Assembly: GCA_024304885.1 (NCBI GenBank)
Contig: JALJOM010000008.1
Location: forward strand, 372,001-436,000
DNA length: 64,000 bases
Source of the DNA: Beijerinckiaceae bacterium
GTDB taxonomy: Bacteria; Pseudomonadota; Alphaproteobacteria; Rhizobiales; Beijerinckiaceae
Direction: 5' to 3'
Part shown: one piece after another, positions 21,954 to 30,307 of the stretch
Layout: every line of letters begins with the position of its first letter
Position numbering within the stretch: the stretch's first letter is position 1
The notes under the pieces: model-generated
The model's input: the letters and a program-made list of their open reading frames with translations, nothing else
The model's database searches: none
Told to the model about the DNA's origin: nothing
Program-made: the position numbers and the translations under genes

Positions 21954-24497
21954 TCAGTTTTTGAGCGGGATGTTCGGCACGCCGGTGACGGATTTCTGCG
22001 GCTCGTCCTTCTCCGCGACGGTCTCCGTGACCTCGTCGTCCTCCTCGGGAAGATCCGCATCGGGATCCTCGTCCTCGGGGCTGTCGTCGTCCTCGTCCTT
22101 GCCGCGGCGCGCCTTGGCACGGCGCACCTCCGGCTCGGGTCGCACACGCTTCTTTCCGGCCTCGACGATGTCGCGCTCGGGCCGCGGCAGGACCGGCCCC
22201 TCCGGGAAGACGAAGCCGAGCGACTTCACGCCGTCGTCGGAGGCGGTCACCACGACCTTCACGGTACCGCCATTCTTCAGCCGGCCGAACAGGACCTCGT
22301 CGGCGAGCGGCGTCTTGATCGTCTGCTGGATGACCCGAGCCATCGGCCGCGCGCCCATCTGCTCGTCATAGCCGTTCTCGACCAGCCAGTTGCGCGCCTC
22401 GTCGGTGAGCTCGATCGTGACATTGCGGTCGGCGAGCTGCGCCTCGAGCTGCATGATGAACTTGTCGACGACCTTGGCGATCACCTCCGGCGGGAGATGG
22501 CCGAAGGTCACCACGGCATCGAGCCGGTTGCGGAACTCGGGCGCGAACATCCGGTTGATGGCCTCGACATCCTCGCCTTCGCGCCGCGTGCGGGTGAAGC
22601 CATAGGCGGCGCGTTGCATGTCGGAAGCCCCGGCATTCGTCGTCATGATCAGAATGACGTTGCGGAAATCCACCGCCTTGCCGCTGTGATCGGTGAGCTT
22701 GCCGTGATCCATCACCTGCAGGAGGATGTTGTAGAGATCCGGATGTGCCTTCTCGATCTCGTCGAGGAGCAGCACGCTGTAGGGATGCTGGTCGATCGCG
22801 TCGGTGAGCAGCCCGCCCTGGTCGAAGCCCACGTAGCCCGGAGGTGCCCCGATCAAGCGCGACACCGTGTGGCGCTCCATATATTCCGACATGTCGAAGC
22901 GGATGAGCTCGACGCCGAGGCTCACCGCGAGCTGGCGGGCGACCTCGGTCTTGCCGACGCCAGTCGGTCCCGAGAAGAGGTAGCAACCGATCGGCTTCTC
23001 GCCGTCGCGCAAGCCGGCACGCGCGAGCTTGATCGCCGAGGTCAATGCCTCGATCGCCTTGTTCTGGCCGTAGACGACCCGCTCCAGCGTCTCGGTCAGA
23101 TGCTCGAGCACCTCGGCATCGTCCTTGGAGACCGTCTTCGGGGGGATACGCGCCATGGTCGCGATGGTCGTCTCGACCTCCTTGATGCCGATCGTCTTCT
23201 TGCGCTTGCTCTCGGGCAGGAGCATCTGGCTCGCGCCGGTCTCGTCGATCACGTCGATCGCCTTGTCGGGCAGCTTGCGGTCGTTGATGTAGCGCGCGGA
23301 GAGCTCCACGGCGGCCTTCACCGCCTCGTTGGTGTAGCGGATCTTGTGGAATTCCTCGAAATAGGGCTTCAGCCCCTTCATGATCTCGATCGCATCGGCG
23401 ATAGTGGGCTCGTTGATGTCGATCTTCTGGAACCGGCGGACGAGAGCGCGATCCTTCTCGAAATATTGCCGATATTCCTTGTAGGTGGTCGAGCCGATGC
23501 AGCGCAAGGTGCCTTGCGCCAGGGCGGGCTTCAGGAGGTTCGAGGCGTCCATCGCGCCGCCCGACGTGGCGCCAGCGCCGATCACGGTATGGATCTCGTC
23601 GATGAAGAGGATCGCCTTCTTGTGGTTCTCGATCTCCTTCATCACCTGCTTCAAGCGCTCCTCGAAATCGCCGCGGTAGCGCGTGCCGGCGAGAAGCGTC
23701 CCCATGTCGAGCGCGAAGACGGTGGCCTCGGCGAGCACCTCGGGCACCTCGCTCTTGACGATCTTGCGGGCGAGGCCCTCGGCGATCGCGGTCTTGCCGA
23801 CGCCCGGGTCACCGACGAGCAGCGGATTGTTCTTGTGGCGGCGGCACAGCACCTGGATGGTGCGCTGCACCTCGGCCTCGCGGCCGATCAAGGGGTCGAT
23901 CCGGCCGTCGCGCGCCTTCTTGTTGAGGTTGATGCAATAGGCCTCGAGGGCGCCCTCCTTCTTCTTCGAGTCGCCGCCCTCCTTGCCGTCCTTCTGGTCG
24001 CGGGCGTCGGCCTCGTCCTCTGTGCCGCGAGGGGTCTTCGAGCTGTCGGAGAGGCCCGGCCGCTTGGCGATGCCGTGGCTGATGTAGTTGACCGCGTCGT
24101 AGCGGGTCATGTCCTGCTCTTGCAGGAAGTAGGCGGCGTGGCTCTCGCGCTCGGCGAAGATCGCGACGAGCACATTGGCGCCGGTGACCTCCTCGCGACC
24201 GGACGATTGCACGTGGATGACCGCGCGCTGGATGACCCGCTGGAACCCGGCCGTCGGCTTGGCGTCGTCGCGCCCGTCGCTGACGAGGTTGTCGAGCTCC
24301 TGATCGATGTACTCGCGCAAGGCCTTGCGCAGGATATCGAGGTCGACCGAGCAGGCCCTCAGCACAGCGCCGGCGTCGCCGTCCTCGGTCAGGCTGAGCA
24401 GGAGATGCTCGAGCGTCGCATATTCGTGATGGCGCTCGTTGGCGATCGCGAGGGCCCGATGCAGCGACTGTTCAAGGTTGCGGGAGAAGGACGGCAT
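21954..24497 (-). CDS. clpA: ATP-dependent Clp protease ATP-binding subunit ClpA
   Basis: AAA+ unfoldase that feeds ClpP. The 847 residues hold a Clp-N repeat domain, a first AAA module (LVGDPGVGKTAIAEGLA, ALDMGTLLAGTRYRGDFEERL, ILFIDEIHTVIGAG), a second AAA module (FSGPTGVGKTEVARQLA, VLLLDEIEKAHPDLYN) and the C-terminal D2-small domain. The ClpP-contacting loop typical of ClpA lies between the two. Odd points are a Lys/Asp-rich insertion near residues 145-175 and an acidic tail of about 60 residues (GKDEDDDSPEDEDPDADLPE) absent from E. coli ClpA (758 residues). clpS precedes it by 13 bases on the same transcript. Confidence 0.95.
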   Translation of the reverse strand: MPSFSRNLEQSLHRALAIANERHHEYATLEHLLLSLTEDGDAGAVLRACSVDLDILRKALREYIDQELDNLVSDGRDDAKPTAGFQRVIQRAVIHVQSSGREEVTGANVLVAIFAERESHAAYFLQEQDMTRYDAVNYISHGIAKRPGLSDSSKTPRGTEDEADARDQKDGKEGGDSKKKEGALEAYCINLNKKARDGRIDPLIGREAEVQRTIQVLCRRHKNNPLLVGDPGVGKTAIAEGLARKIVKSEVPEVLAEATVFALDMGTLLAGTRYRGDFEERLKQVMKEIENHKKAILFIDEIHTVIGAGATSGGAMDASNLLKPALAQGTLRCIGSTTYKEYRQYFEKDRALVRRFQKIDINEPTIADAIEIMKGLKPYFEEFHKIRYTNEAVKAAVELSARYINDRKLPDKAIDVIDETGASQMLLPESKRKKTIGIKEVETTIATMARIPPKTVSKDDAEVLEHLTETLERVVYGQNKAIEALTSAIKLARAGLRDGEKPIGCYLFSGPTGVGKTEVARQLAVSLGVELIRFDMSEYMERHTVSRLIGAPPGYVGFDQGGLLTDAIDQHPYSVLLLDEIEKAHPDLYNILLQVMDHGKLTDHSGKAVDFRNVILIMTTNAGASDMQRAAYGFTRTRREGEDVEAINRMFAPEFRNRLDAVVTFGHLPPEVIAKVVDKFIMQLEAQLADRNVTIELTDEARNWLVENGYDEQMGARPMARVIQQTIKTPLADEVLFGRLKNGGTVKVVVTASDDGVKSLGFVFPEGPVLPRPERDIVEAGKKRVRPEPEVRRAKARRGKDEDDDSPEDEDPDADLPEEDDEVTETVAEKDEPQKSVTGVPNIPLKN

Positions 24498-24510
24498 TGG
24501 CTCCTACCTC

Positions 24511-24849
24511 TCATTTCTTTTCCATGATGCACTGCAGGGGATGCTGGTGCTTGCGGGCGTAGTCCATGACCTGGGTTACCTTCGTCTCGGCCACCTCGTA
24601 GGTGAAGACCCCGCATTCGCCGACTCCATGCTGATGGACGTGCAGCATGATCCGCGTCGCCTCTTCCTGTCCCTTGTTGAAATATTTCTTGAGGACGGAC
24701 ACGACGAACTCCATCGGCGTATAGTCATCGTTCAGAAGCAGGACCCGATACATGCTCGGGCGTCGCGTCTGGGTTTTCGGACGCGTGATGACGGCCGTTC
24801 CGGAACCTGGCCCGTCGCCGCCGCGCTGCGGCTCCTTGCTTCCAAGCAT
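24511..24849 (-). CDS. clpS: ClpS adaptor of ClpAP
   Basis: N-end-rule adaptor that hands substrates with bulky N-terminal residues to ClpA. The core has [18 protein letters not shown], where the Asn-Asp-Asp pocket binds the N-degron, then [15 protein letters not shown] and the end [10 protein letters not shown]. From ATG 24849 ([11 protein letters not shown]) it has 112 residues, the family norm. The frame stays open through a basic, low-complexity stretch to a GTG at 25005; that N-terminal extension is not typical and has no clear ribosome site, so the shorter form is preferred. It is followed by clpA. Confidence 0.92.
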   Translation of the reverse strand: MLGSKEPQRGGDGPGSGTAVITRPKTQTRRPSMYRVLLLNDDYTPMEFVVSVLKKYFNKGQEEATRIMLHVHQHGVGECGVFTYEVAETKVTQVMDYARKHQHPLQCIMEKK

Positions 24850-25005
24850 CGGCCGGGCCAAAGCGGCCGGCACCGGCCAAAAACCGCCTCCCCGGCTGCG
24901 GCGCACGTCCTCGCGCCCGCGCCGTCCGGCCCGCAGGAAAGATCGCCGTAGAAATCTGTCCGTCACCGCCCGGTCCTCGTCCTCGATATAGATATTGCGC
25001 GCCAC

Positions 25006-26208
25006 GCTTTCGACCAGTAGGTCCAGTCAGCGAGTGAACAACGCGTGAAGTCGGCCGGCAAGGGGCAAATTCGCGGCCGACCGCACCCATTACGCCGACG
25101 ACGCTCATATTACAGCGGGTTCGCGTCCCCGGCCACGCGCGTTTTTGTGCAGAAGCGCCGCGCGTGTCACGACGACGTCATGCCCCGGCGCTACGCTCGT
25201 CTGATCAAATTTTGGGCGAGAGCGGATCCCTCGCAAGACCCAGTGGCGGCGCGACACCCTCGAGCACGATCTCGAACCGGAGCCTTTCACGACTCCCGGC
25301 GCCTCGTTGTCCCGATCCTACGAGATGCTTCGAGCCTTGCGCGGGCCCGACCCGGCCTTGCGCCAGGTCCCTACGGGCGGGGCGAGGGCGCCATCCGACC
25401 CCGATTTATCGGCGAGCCGCTGCGAGGCTCGGTTCAGCCGCCGCTCAGCGCTCGAACCCGATGCCGGTTCGCCGGGCAAAGGCCCGGCCGGACAGAATTG
25501 CGTTCGTCGGCAGAAAGCGGCTCTGCCGCCGGCCAGGTCGAAGGGTCGCGCGCGGGAGTCGTCCGGTGGGGCCGGGGGCTTGCCGTGAGAGGGGCATCGT
25601 GGCGTTGCCGCGGGCCGCTCGCCCGCACCGCGAGGGTCTAGAGCGGTCTCCGTTCCAGCGGAGTCGGAAACTCACTCTACTTCTTTGTTTTGTCACAAGT
25701 TTGCATCGATGACGAGCATTCGAAACATCGAGATCGAGATGCGAAGCGGTCTCCGCTTCGCTGGAGATTGCTCTGAGCCATCGCAACCGAGGTCGCGCGG
25801 AGATCTTCAGAACATTTCGGGAGACGCCCCGATCCGGCGCGCCGGACAAAGCTTTCGAGCCTCCGGCTGGACCGATGCGCAATAATATTCTCTGTCCTTT
25901 ATCGCCTGTATTATTATTATAATTGTTACGCTCGCTCGACCCGACCTTGCGTCGAGATCGGAAAACTTTCTCGCGAGGCGCCGGGGGGCGATCCCCGGCT
26001 CTCGCAGCTCACCGGTCGGCTCGCGCGAGACCACGCGGTAGCCCGTCGAAGCGGCCTTTGCCGCCGGCCCCGTCTAAGGTTCGTGCAATCCTTCCGACAT
26101 TTGCCGTGGAGCGCATCCCGATCCCGCGGGCAGAAACGGATGCGCCAGGCCGGGGAAAGGGAGAGCCGGTACCTTGCCGAAAGGTGATCGACCCTCGCGA
26201 GACAGGCC
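25006..26208. other. Gene-poor interval between clpS and the phasin gene
   Basis: About 1.2 kb with no supportable gene. Open frames here are Arg/Ser/Pro-rich with no recognisable domain and no ribosome site, as expected by chance in GC-rich DNA. It contains one full repeat copy (25638-25776) and ends at a second, inverted copy. A marked AT-rich patch (about 25881-25932, with a TATTATTATTATAATTG run) stands out from its surroundings and could be a promoter or a transfer scar. Confidence 0.5.
25638..25776 (+). repeat. Two-hairpin dispersed repeat, copy 1 (long form)
   Basis: Begins CTAGAGCGG and ends GATTGCTCTGA. Hairpin A is the CTAGAGCGGTCTCCG / CGGAAACTCACTCTA part; a TTCTTTGTTTTGTCAC linker follows; then an inserted CATCGATGACGAGC...GATGCG segment; then hairpin B, TTCGCTGGAGATTGCTC. 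The same elements recur at 26209-26342 (reversed), 37766-37903 (reversed) and 52732-52835. No coding capacity. Confidence 0.85.
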
Positions 26209-26342
26209 CTAGAGCAATTTCAAGCGAAGCGGAGACCGCTTCGCGTCTCGATCTCGATGCTTCGAATGCTCGTCATCGATACGAAAGTGCTACAAAACAA
26301 GGATCTAGAGCGGGTTCCCGATCGGATCGGGAACCGCCCTAG
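26209..26342 (-). repeat. Two-hairpin dispersed repeat, copy 2 (long form)
   Basis: Reverse orientation relative to copy 1. A 58-base core (26223-26280) is the inverted complement of 25705-25762 with two differences. The linker ACAAAACAAGGA and the terminal CCCTAG are present. Its last bases overlap the stop codon of the phasin gene on the minus strand. Confidence 0.85.
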
Positions 26343-26680
26343 TCGTTGCTGGGCTTCGCCTTGGAGATCGCGAGCTCGATCGGCTTCAGAGCTTCCCTGG
26401 CGACATTCGCGTAGAGCTCGCCGATCTTGGTCGCTTGCGCGATCAGGCCAGCGTAGGACGTCTTGACATACTCGGACTGGATCTGGATCGCAGACTCGAA
26501 CGACTTGGCTCCCAGAAGCTTCTCGAGATAGGCGGTATGCGATTCCATCGACTTCTTCGAATACTCGGCCGCCTCTGTGGCGATCGTCTGGAAGCTCTTG
26601 GTCAACGACGTCGAGGTCGACGCCGCCGCTTCGAGTTGCTCTTTGCTGAACTTCTGGAAATCCTCGAAATTGTTGGCCAT
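26339..26680 (-). CDS. Phasin family protein
   Basis: A 113-residue phasin (Phasin_2 type), a coat protein of polyhydroxyalkanoate granules. It is almost entirely helical and amphipathic, with features such as FEDFQKFSKEQLEAA, AAEYSKKSMESH, FESAIQIQSEYVKTSYAGL and a final EALKPIELAISKAK, all typical of the family. ATG 26680 is chosen because AAAGGA lies 8 bases upstream; an ATG at 26689 would sit on that site. The TAG stop lies inside repeat copy 2. A perfect palindrome about 130 bases upstream may be its operator. It implies PHB storage. Confidence 0.9.
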   Translation of the reverse strand: MANNFEDFQKFSKEQLEAAASTSTSLTKSFQTIATEAAEYSKKSMESHTAYLEKLLGAKSFESAIQIQSEYVKTSYAGLIAQATKIGELYANVAREALKPIELAISKAKPSND

Positions 26681-26811
26681 CCGGGTCATCCTTTGTCGAG
26701 CGGTCTAGCGATTGCGCCAGCTGTCCTCGGGTTCGTCTCGTCTCGAGAGGCGTTCTCGAACCCGAGCTGGCCAGCCTTTTTATAGTGCACCGCACAATTC
26801 ACGTCAAGGTG

Positions 26812-26828
26812 ATATTGCAATGCAATAT
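26812..26828. promoter_or_regulatory. Palindrome upstream of phasin, candidate PhaR operator
   Basis: ATATTGCA and TGCAATAT flank a single A, a perfect 17-base palindrome in the divergent phasin/carboxypeptidase gap, near a TTTTTATAGTGCACCGCACAA stretch (about 26777-26797). PhaR, the PHA-responsive repressor, binds TGC-rich symmetric sites upstream of phasin genes in alphaproteobacteria. The link to PhaR is inference from position and motif. Confidence 0.45.
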
Positions 26829-26958
26829 ACGATCTGAAGCATCGTGCGGATTTCGGTCGCACAGCCTTAACCAAGGAGTAACCCGCGGCCCGTAGCGTCC
26901 GAGAGAGGAAAAGTCGCTGTTTCCCGGCGCCGCTGCCCGCGAACGAGGATTGTCACGG

Positions 26959-28647
26959 ATGCCGAAGGATTTCGCGGCGTTTTGTCGCAAACCGACCGCC
27001 GCCGTATCCAGCGGCCTTGCACTCGCGCTCCTGCTCGTCGGTTTTTTCTCGGTCTCGGCGGACGCGCGCGAACGCCATCATCGCCGCGGTCATGCCGTTG
27101 CGCCGACCTCGACGCCCGATCACAGGAGCTCGGCGAGACGCAGTGCCGCGCCGCGCCCGCAGCAGGCCGTCGTTCCCGGCTCCATCGCGGCGATCGTCGT
27201 CGACGTCAATTCGGGCCGCACTCTCTATGCAAAGGACGAGGACAAGCTGCGCCATCCGGCGTCGATCACCAAGGTGATGACGCTCTATTTGCTGTTCGAG
27301 CAGATCGAGAGCGGCAGGCTGCGCCTCGACAGCGCGATCCCGATCTCGCCCCATGCCGCAGCGCAGGCGCCGACCAAGCTCGGGCTCCGCCCGGGGGCCA
27401 CGATCCCAGTCGAGGACGCGATCAAGGCCGTCGTGACGAGGTCCGCGAACGATATCGCGGTCGCGATCGCCGAGGCGATCGGGGGCGACGAGGAGAGCTT
27501 CGCCGCGATGATGACGCGCAAGGCCCATGCGCTCGGGATGACGCGGACCCATTTCGCCAATGCCTCGGGCCTGCCCGACGACTCGCAAGTGACGACGGCC
27601 TACGACCTCTCGCTCCTCGGCCGCGCCGTCCAGGACCATTTCCCGCGCTACTACCGCTATTTCGCGACACGGACGTTCACCTACCGAGGAGCTGCGATCC
27701 GAAACCACAACCATCTCCTCGAACGCGTGGACGGGATGGACGGAATCAAGACCGGCTACACGCGCGCCTCGGGGTTCAACCTCCTCGCCGCGGTCAAGCG
27801 GAATGGGCGCCACATCGTCGCGGTCGTCCTCGGCGGGCGGAGCGCCGGTCACCGTGATCGGATCATGGCCGACCTCATCGAGGACAAGATCGAGGGGGGC
27901 TCGTCGATTCGCACCGCCGGGGCGATTCCCCTTCCACGCGTCGGCGGGAGCCCGACGACCGTCGCCGCGCGCGCCGCGGTCGTGCCGGCCGCGGTGCCGG
28001 CGGCCTCGGGCCGGGTCGTGGCCCAGCTTCCAGACCCGAAGCTCCCCTTCGTCCCGGTCACCTTGAAGCCCGGGCTGACCGTCGACACCGCGCCGGTCCG
28101 CGCGATCGGCGTCACGGCGCCTTCGGATCGGCCGCGACCGGCCTATGTGGCCGCTGTTCCGAGGCCTCGGCCGGACGGCGCCGCGCCCGTCCCCGCCGAG
28201 AAGATTCCGTTGCGCGTCGCGCTCGATGGCTCGACCCGCGCTCCGGCGATCGTCGTCGCCGCCGCGACGGCCACCCCATCCACCCTGCCTCGGCCGCGTG
28301 CGCTCGTCCCGCCGGAACCCCTTGCCGACGACCGCTCGGCATCGGCCGGGCGCCCTGCGGATCGCGGCGGCTCCGTCGATCCGGGTCGTTCGTCGGAGAT
28401 ACGCGGAGGCTGGATGATCCAGATCGGTGCGACCGAGGACCTCGGGAAAGCCACCGATCTTCTCGCCCGTGCCAAGCAGGAGGGCGCTCGCGCGCTCGGC
28501 GGTGCGAGACCGACGACGGAGAAGATTCAGAAGGGTTCGGTGACGCTCTACCGCGCCCGGTTCGTCGGCCTCGAGGCGGCGTCCGCCGCGTCCGCCTGCA
28601 AGACGCTGAAACAATCGGGCTTTGCATGTTTCGCGGCGCGCAACTGA
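26959..28647 (+). CDS. D-alanyl-D-alanine carboxypeptidase with C-terminal SPOR domain
   Basis: A 562-residue exported class C low-molecular-mass penicillin-binding protein that trims the pentapeptide stems of peptidoglycan. A signal peptide (LALALLLVGFFSVSADA) precedes the serine peptidase S11 domain with SITKVM (SxxK), SANDIA (SxN) and IKTGYT (KTG). A long Pro/Ala/Arg-rich linker (about residues 310-475) leads to a C-terminal SPOR domain (WMIQIGAT...RARFVGLE) that binds denuded glycan at division sites. ATG 26959 has GAGGA 9 bases upstream; TTG 26950 would not. It is divergent from the phasin gene. Confidence 0.92.
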   Translation: MPKDFAAFCRKPTAAVSSGLALALLLVGFFSVSADARERHHRRGHAVAPTSTPDHRSSARRSAAPRPQQAVVPGSIAAIVVDVNSGRTLYAKDEDKLRHPASITKVMTLYLLFEQIESGRLRLDSAIPISPHAAAQAPTKLGLRPGATIPVEDAIKAVVTRSANDIAVAIAEAIGGDEESFAAMMTRKAHALGMTRTHFANASGLPDDSQVTTAYDLSLLGRAVQDHFPRYYRYFATRTFTYRGAAIRNHNHLLERVDGMDGIKTGYTRASGFNLLAAVKRNGRHIVAVVLGGRSAGHRDRIMADLIEDKIEGGSSIRTAGAIPLPRVGGSPTTVAARAAVVPAAVPAASGRVVAQLPDPKLPFVPVTLKPGLTVDTAPVRAIGVTAPSDRPRPAYVAAVPRPRPDGAAPVPAEKIPLRVALDGSTRAPAIVVAAATATPSTLPRPRALVPPEPLADDRSASAGRPADRGGSVDPGRSSEIRGGWMIQIGATEDLGKATDLLARAKQEGARALGGARPTTEKIQKGSVTLYRARFVGLEAASAASACKTLKQSGFACFAARN

Positions 28648-28781
28648 GGTCCCGGCCGTCGGGACAGCGCGCCGATTCGGGTCGGATCACGATGTTTTCC
28701 AGCTGGATACCGCACGTTACAGCGCCGTCGCCCGGTCTCTCCGGAGCGACCTGCCCGTCGCTCGGGGCCTCGCCGCGTGGC

Positions 28782-29495
28782 TCATGGCTGACGCCGCATC
28801 AAGACGTCCTTGGCCTCGTTGACCCGGGCGGCAAGGGACGTCGTCCCGCCATGATCTGGATGCAGCTTCTTCATCAAAAGACGATGCGAGCGAACGACCT
28901 CCTCGCGCGAGGCTCCTTTCTCGAGCCCCAGAACCTCATAGGCTTCCTCCTCGGACATCGTCGCCGGGCGTCGGCCAGGGCCAGAGCCCCGCGCATCGGC
29001 GTGGTCCTCGCTTGCCGCACGCCATCCGGGAAACCGGCGGTCGAGATACACCTCGAGAAGCCGCGCCCCGTCGGGATCGTCCCGGCAGCAAAGACCGTAA
29101 AGGTCGAGGCATTGCGGCCGCGTCAGCTGGTCTAGCGAGCGTCCCTCTTCGGGTCCGGCGAGGATCGTTCCGTGCAAGGCGCCGGTGTCGTGATCGAGCT
29201 CCATCTCGATCATGGCGGACCGCACGCAAGACGTCCGCGGCGGCCGCGCTCCCCCGAGCGACCCGAACAGGGTCGATCCGCGCCCGAATCCGAGGAGCCA
29301 CGCGCCGAGCGAGCCGAGCCCGAGCGCCATCTCGATGCGACCGCGCAGAACCAGGAGAAGTGCCGAGACGATCGCCGCGACGCCGCCGCCGCGCTTCAAG
29401 AGGAGCGCGAGCGCGGCCGGCTTGGCGCGGCTGAAGGCCTTGAGCCCCGCGAGCAGAAGCCACAGCAGGAAAAGACCGCCGAGAAGGTAGACCAT
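28782..29495 (-). CDS. Membrane-anchored J-domain protein
   Basis: A 237-residue protein with two N-terminal membrane helices (VYLLGGLFLLWLLLAGL and IVSALLLVLRGRIEMAL) and a C-terminal J domain (about 180-235) that carries the HPD motif in KKLHPDHGGT. The J domain would recruit DnaK at the membrane, as in Tim14/DjlA-like proteins. The start at ATG 29495 places the helix at the N terminus and falls 13 bases after the previous gene ends; the frame is open further upstream but would overlap that gene. It probably forms an operon with the VWA-like gene. Confidence 0.82.
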   Translation of the reverse strand: MVYLLGGLFLLWLLLAGLKAFSRAKPAALALLLKRGGGVAAIVSALLLVLRGRIEMALGLGSLGAWLLGFGRGSTLFGSLGGARPPRTSCVRSAMIEMELDHDTGALHGTILAGPEEGRSLDQLTRPQCLDLYGLCCRDDPDGARLLEVYLDRRFPGWRAASEDHADARGSGPGRRPATMSEEEAYEVLGLEKGASREEVVRSHRLLMKKLHPDHGGTTSLAARVNEAKDVLMRRQP

Positions 29496-29508
29496 CACCG
29501 GGTACGCC

Positions 29509-30222
29509 TCACCGCAATTGCTCGAGGAGCAGGCCGGCGGCTTTCGCTCCATGCGCCTCGAGCTCGAGCGCGCGCCGACCTCCCGCGGCATAGGCCGCCG
29601 CCGCCGAGAGAAGCGCGGCGAGACGGTCCGGTGCCGCAAGGTCGAAGGTCGCATAGGCGCCGCCGGTCAGCAGGGCGATCTTGCGGAAGGCCCGCTCGGC
29701 GGCAGGGTCTCGCCCCTCCTGGAACATGAAGCACTTCACGCCGGCGAGCCCGAGCTCCCCCGCGCGCGCGGCGAGGATGTCGAGCTCTTCCTCGGTCGCA
29801 TCGCCGACGAACACGAGCACATCGACCCGCCGGTGCTTGGTCTCGTCCTGCGCATGGAGCAGCACCTTCTCGATCTGGGTTCGGCCCGCCTCGACGGCGA
29901 TCCTCGACATGAGGCCCGCCAGGCTCTCGCCGGCCCCGACGAAGCGCGATGCCTTGCATTCCCCGAAGCCGCGGTAATAGACGAGCTGCACGTCGAGACC
30001 GCCGTGCGCCGCGGCCGTCTCGAACATCTTGCCTTGGACACTGCGGGCGAGGTCCCAGGTCGCCTGCCGGCTCATCGTCGCATCGAAGGCGAAGATCAGG
30101 CGTCCGCGCCGCGCGGCCGACGGCGCCGGCACCCGTGCCGCGGCATCGAGAAAAAGCTCGATCTCGGATGTCTTGCTGGGCCGATGCGCGCCGAGCGCAC
30201 CCTTCCCGCCTGGATCGGCCAC
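29509..30222 (-). CDS. VWA-like domain protein
   Basis: A 237-residue cytoplasmic protein with a von Willebrand A-like fold. The first strand and metal site read LIFAFDATMSRQATWD (a DxTxS variant of MIDAS), followed by VQLVYYRGFGECKAS, VDVLVFVGDATEE and GVKCFMFQEG. Such proteins are often scaffolds in metal-dependent complexes. It starts with GTG and is followed closely by the J-domain membrane protein, a pairing recurrent in Hyphomicrobiales; function is unknown. Confidence 0.7.
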   Translation of the reverse strand: MADPGGKGALGAHRPSKTSEIELFLDAAARVPAPSAARRGRLIFAFDATMSRQATWDLARSVQGKMFETAAAHGGLDVQLVYYRGFGECKASRFVGAGESLAGLMSRIAVEAGRTQIEKVLLHAQDETKHRRVDVLVFVGDATEEELDILAARAGELGLAGVKCFMFQEGRDPAAERAFRKIALLTGGAYATFDLAAPDRLAALLSAAAAYAAGGRRALELEAHGAKAAGLLLEQLR

Positions 30223-30307
30223 GTCGTCTCACTCGCGCTTCACAGTCCTCGCCTCTTATAATTCGTTCGCGCCGAACGAAACGGCAAGACTTTTACGGTG
30301 AGCCCGG

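Noticed and set aside
24850-25005. N-terminal extension of ClpS from a GTG at 25005
   Set aside because: Basic low-complexity sequence absent from the family, without a ribosome site; the 112-residue form is preferred.
25045-25641. 198-codon open frame in the clpS-phasin gap
   Set aside because: Arg/Ser/Pro-rich translation, no ribosome site, overlaps a repeat copy at its end; typical chance frame in GC-rich DNA.
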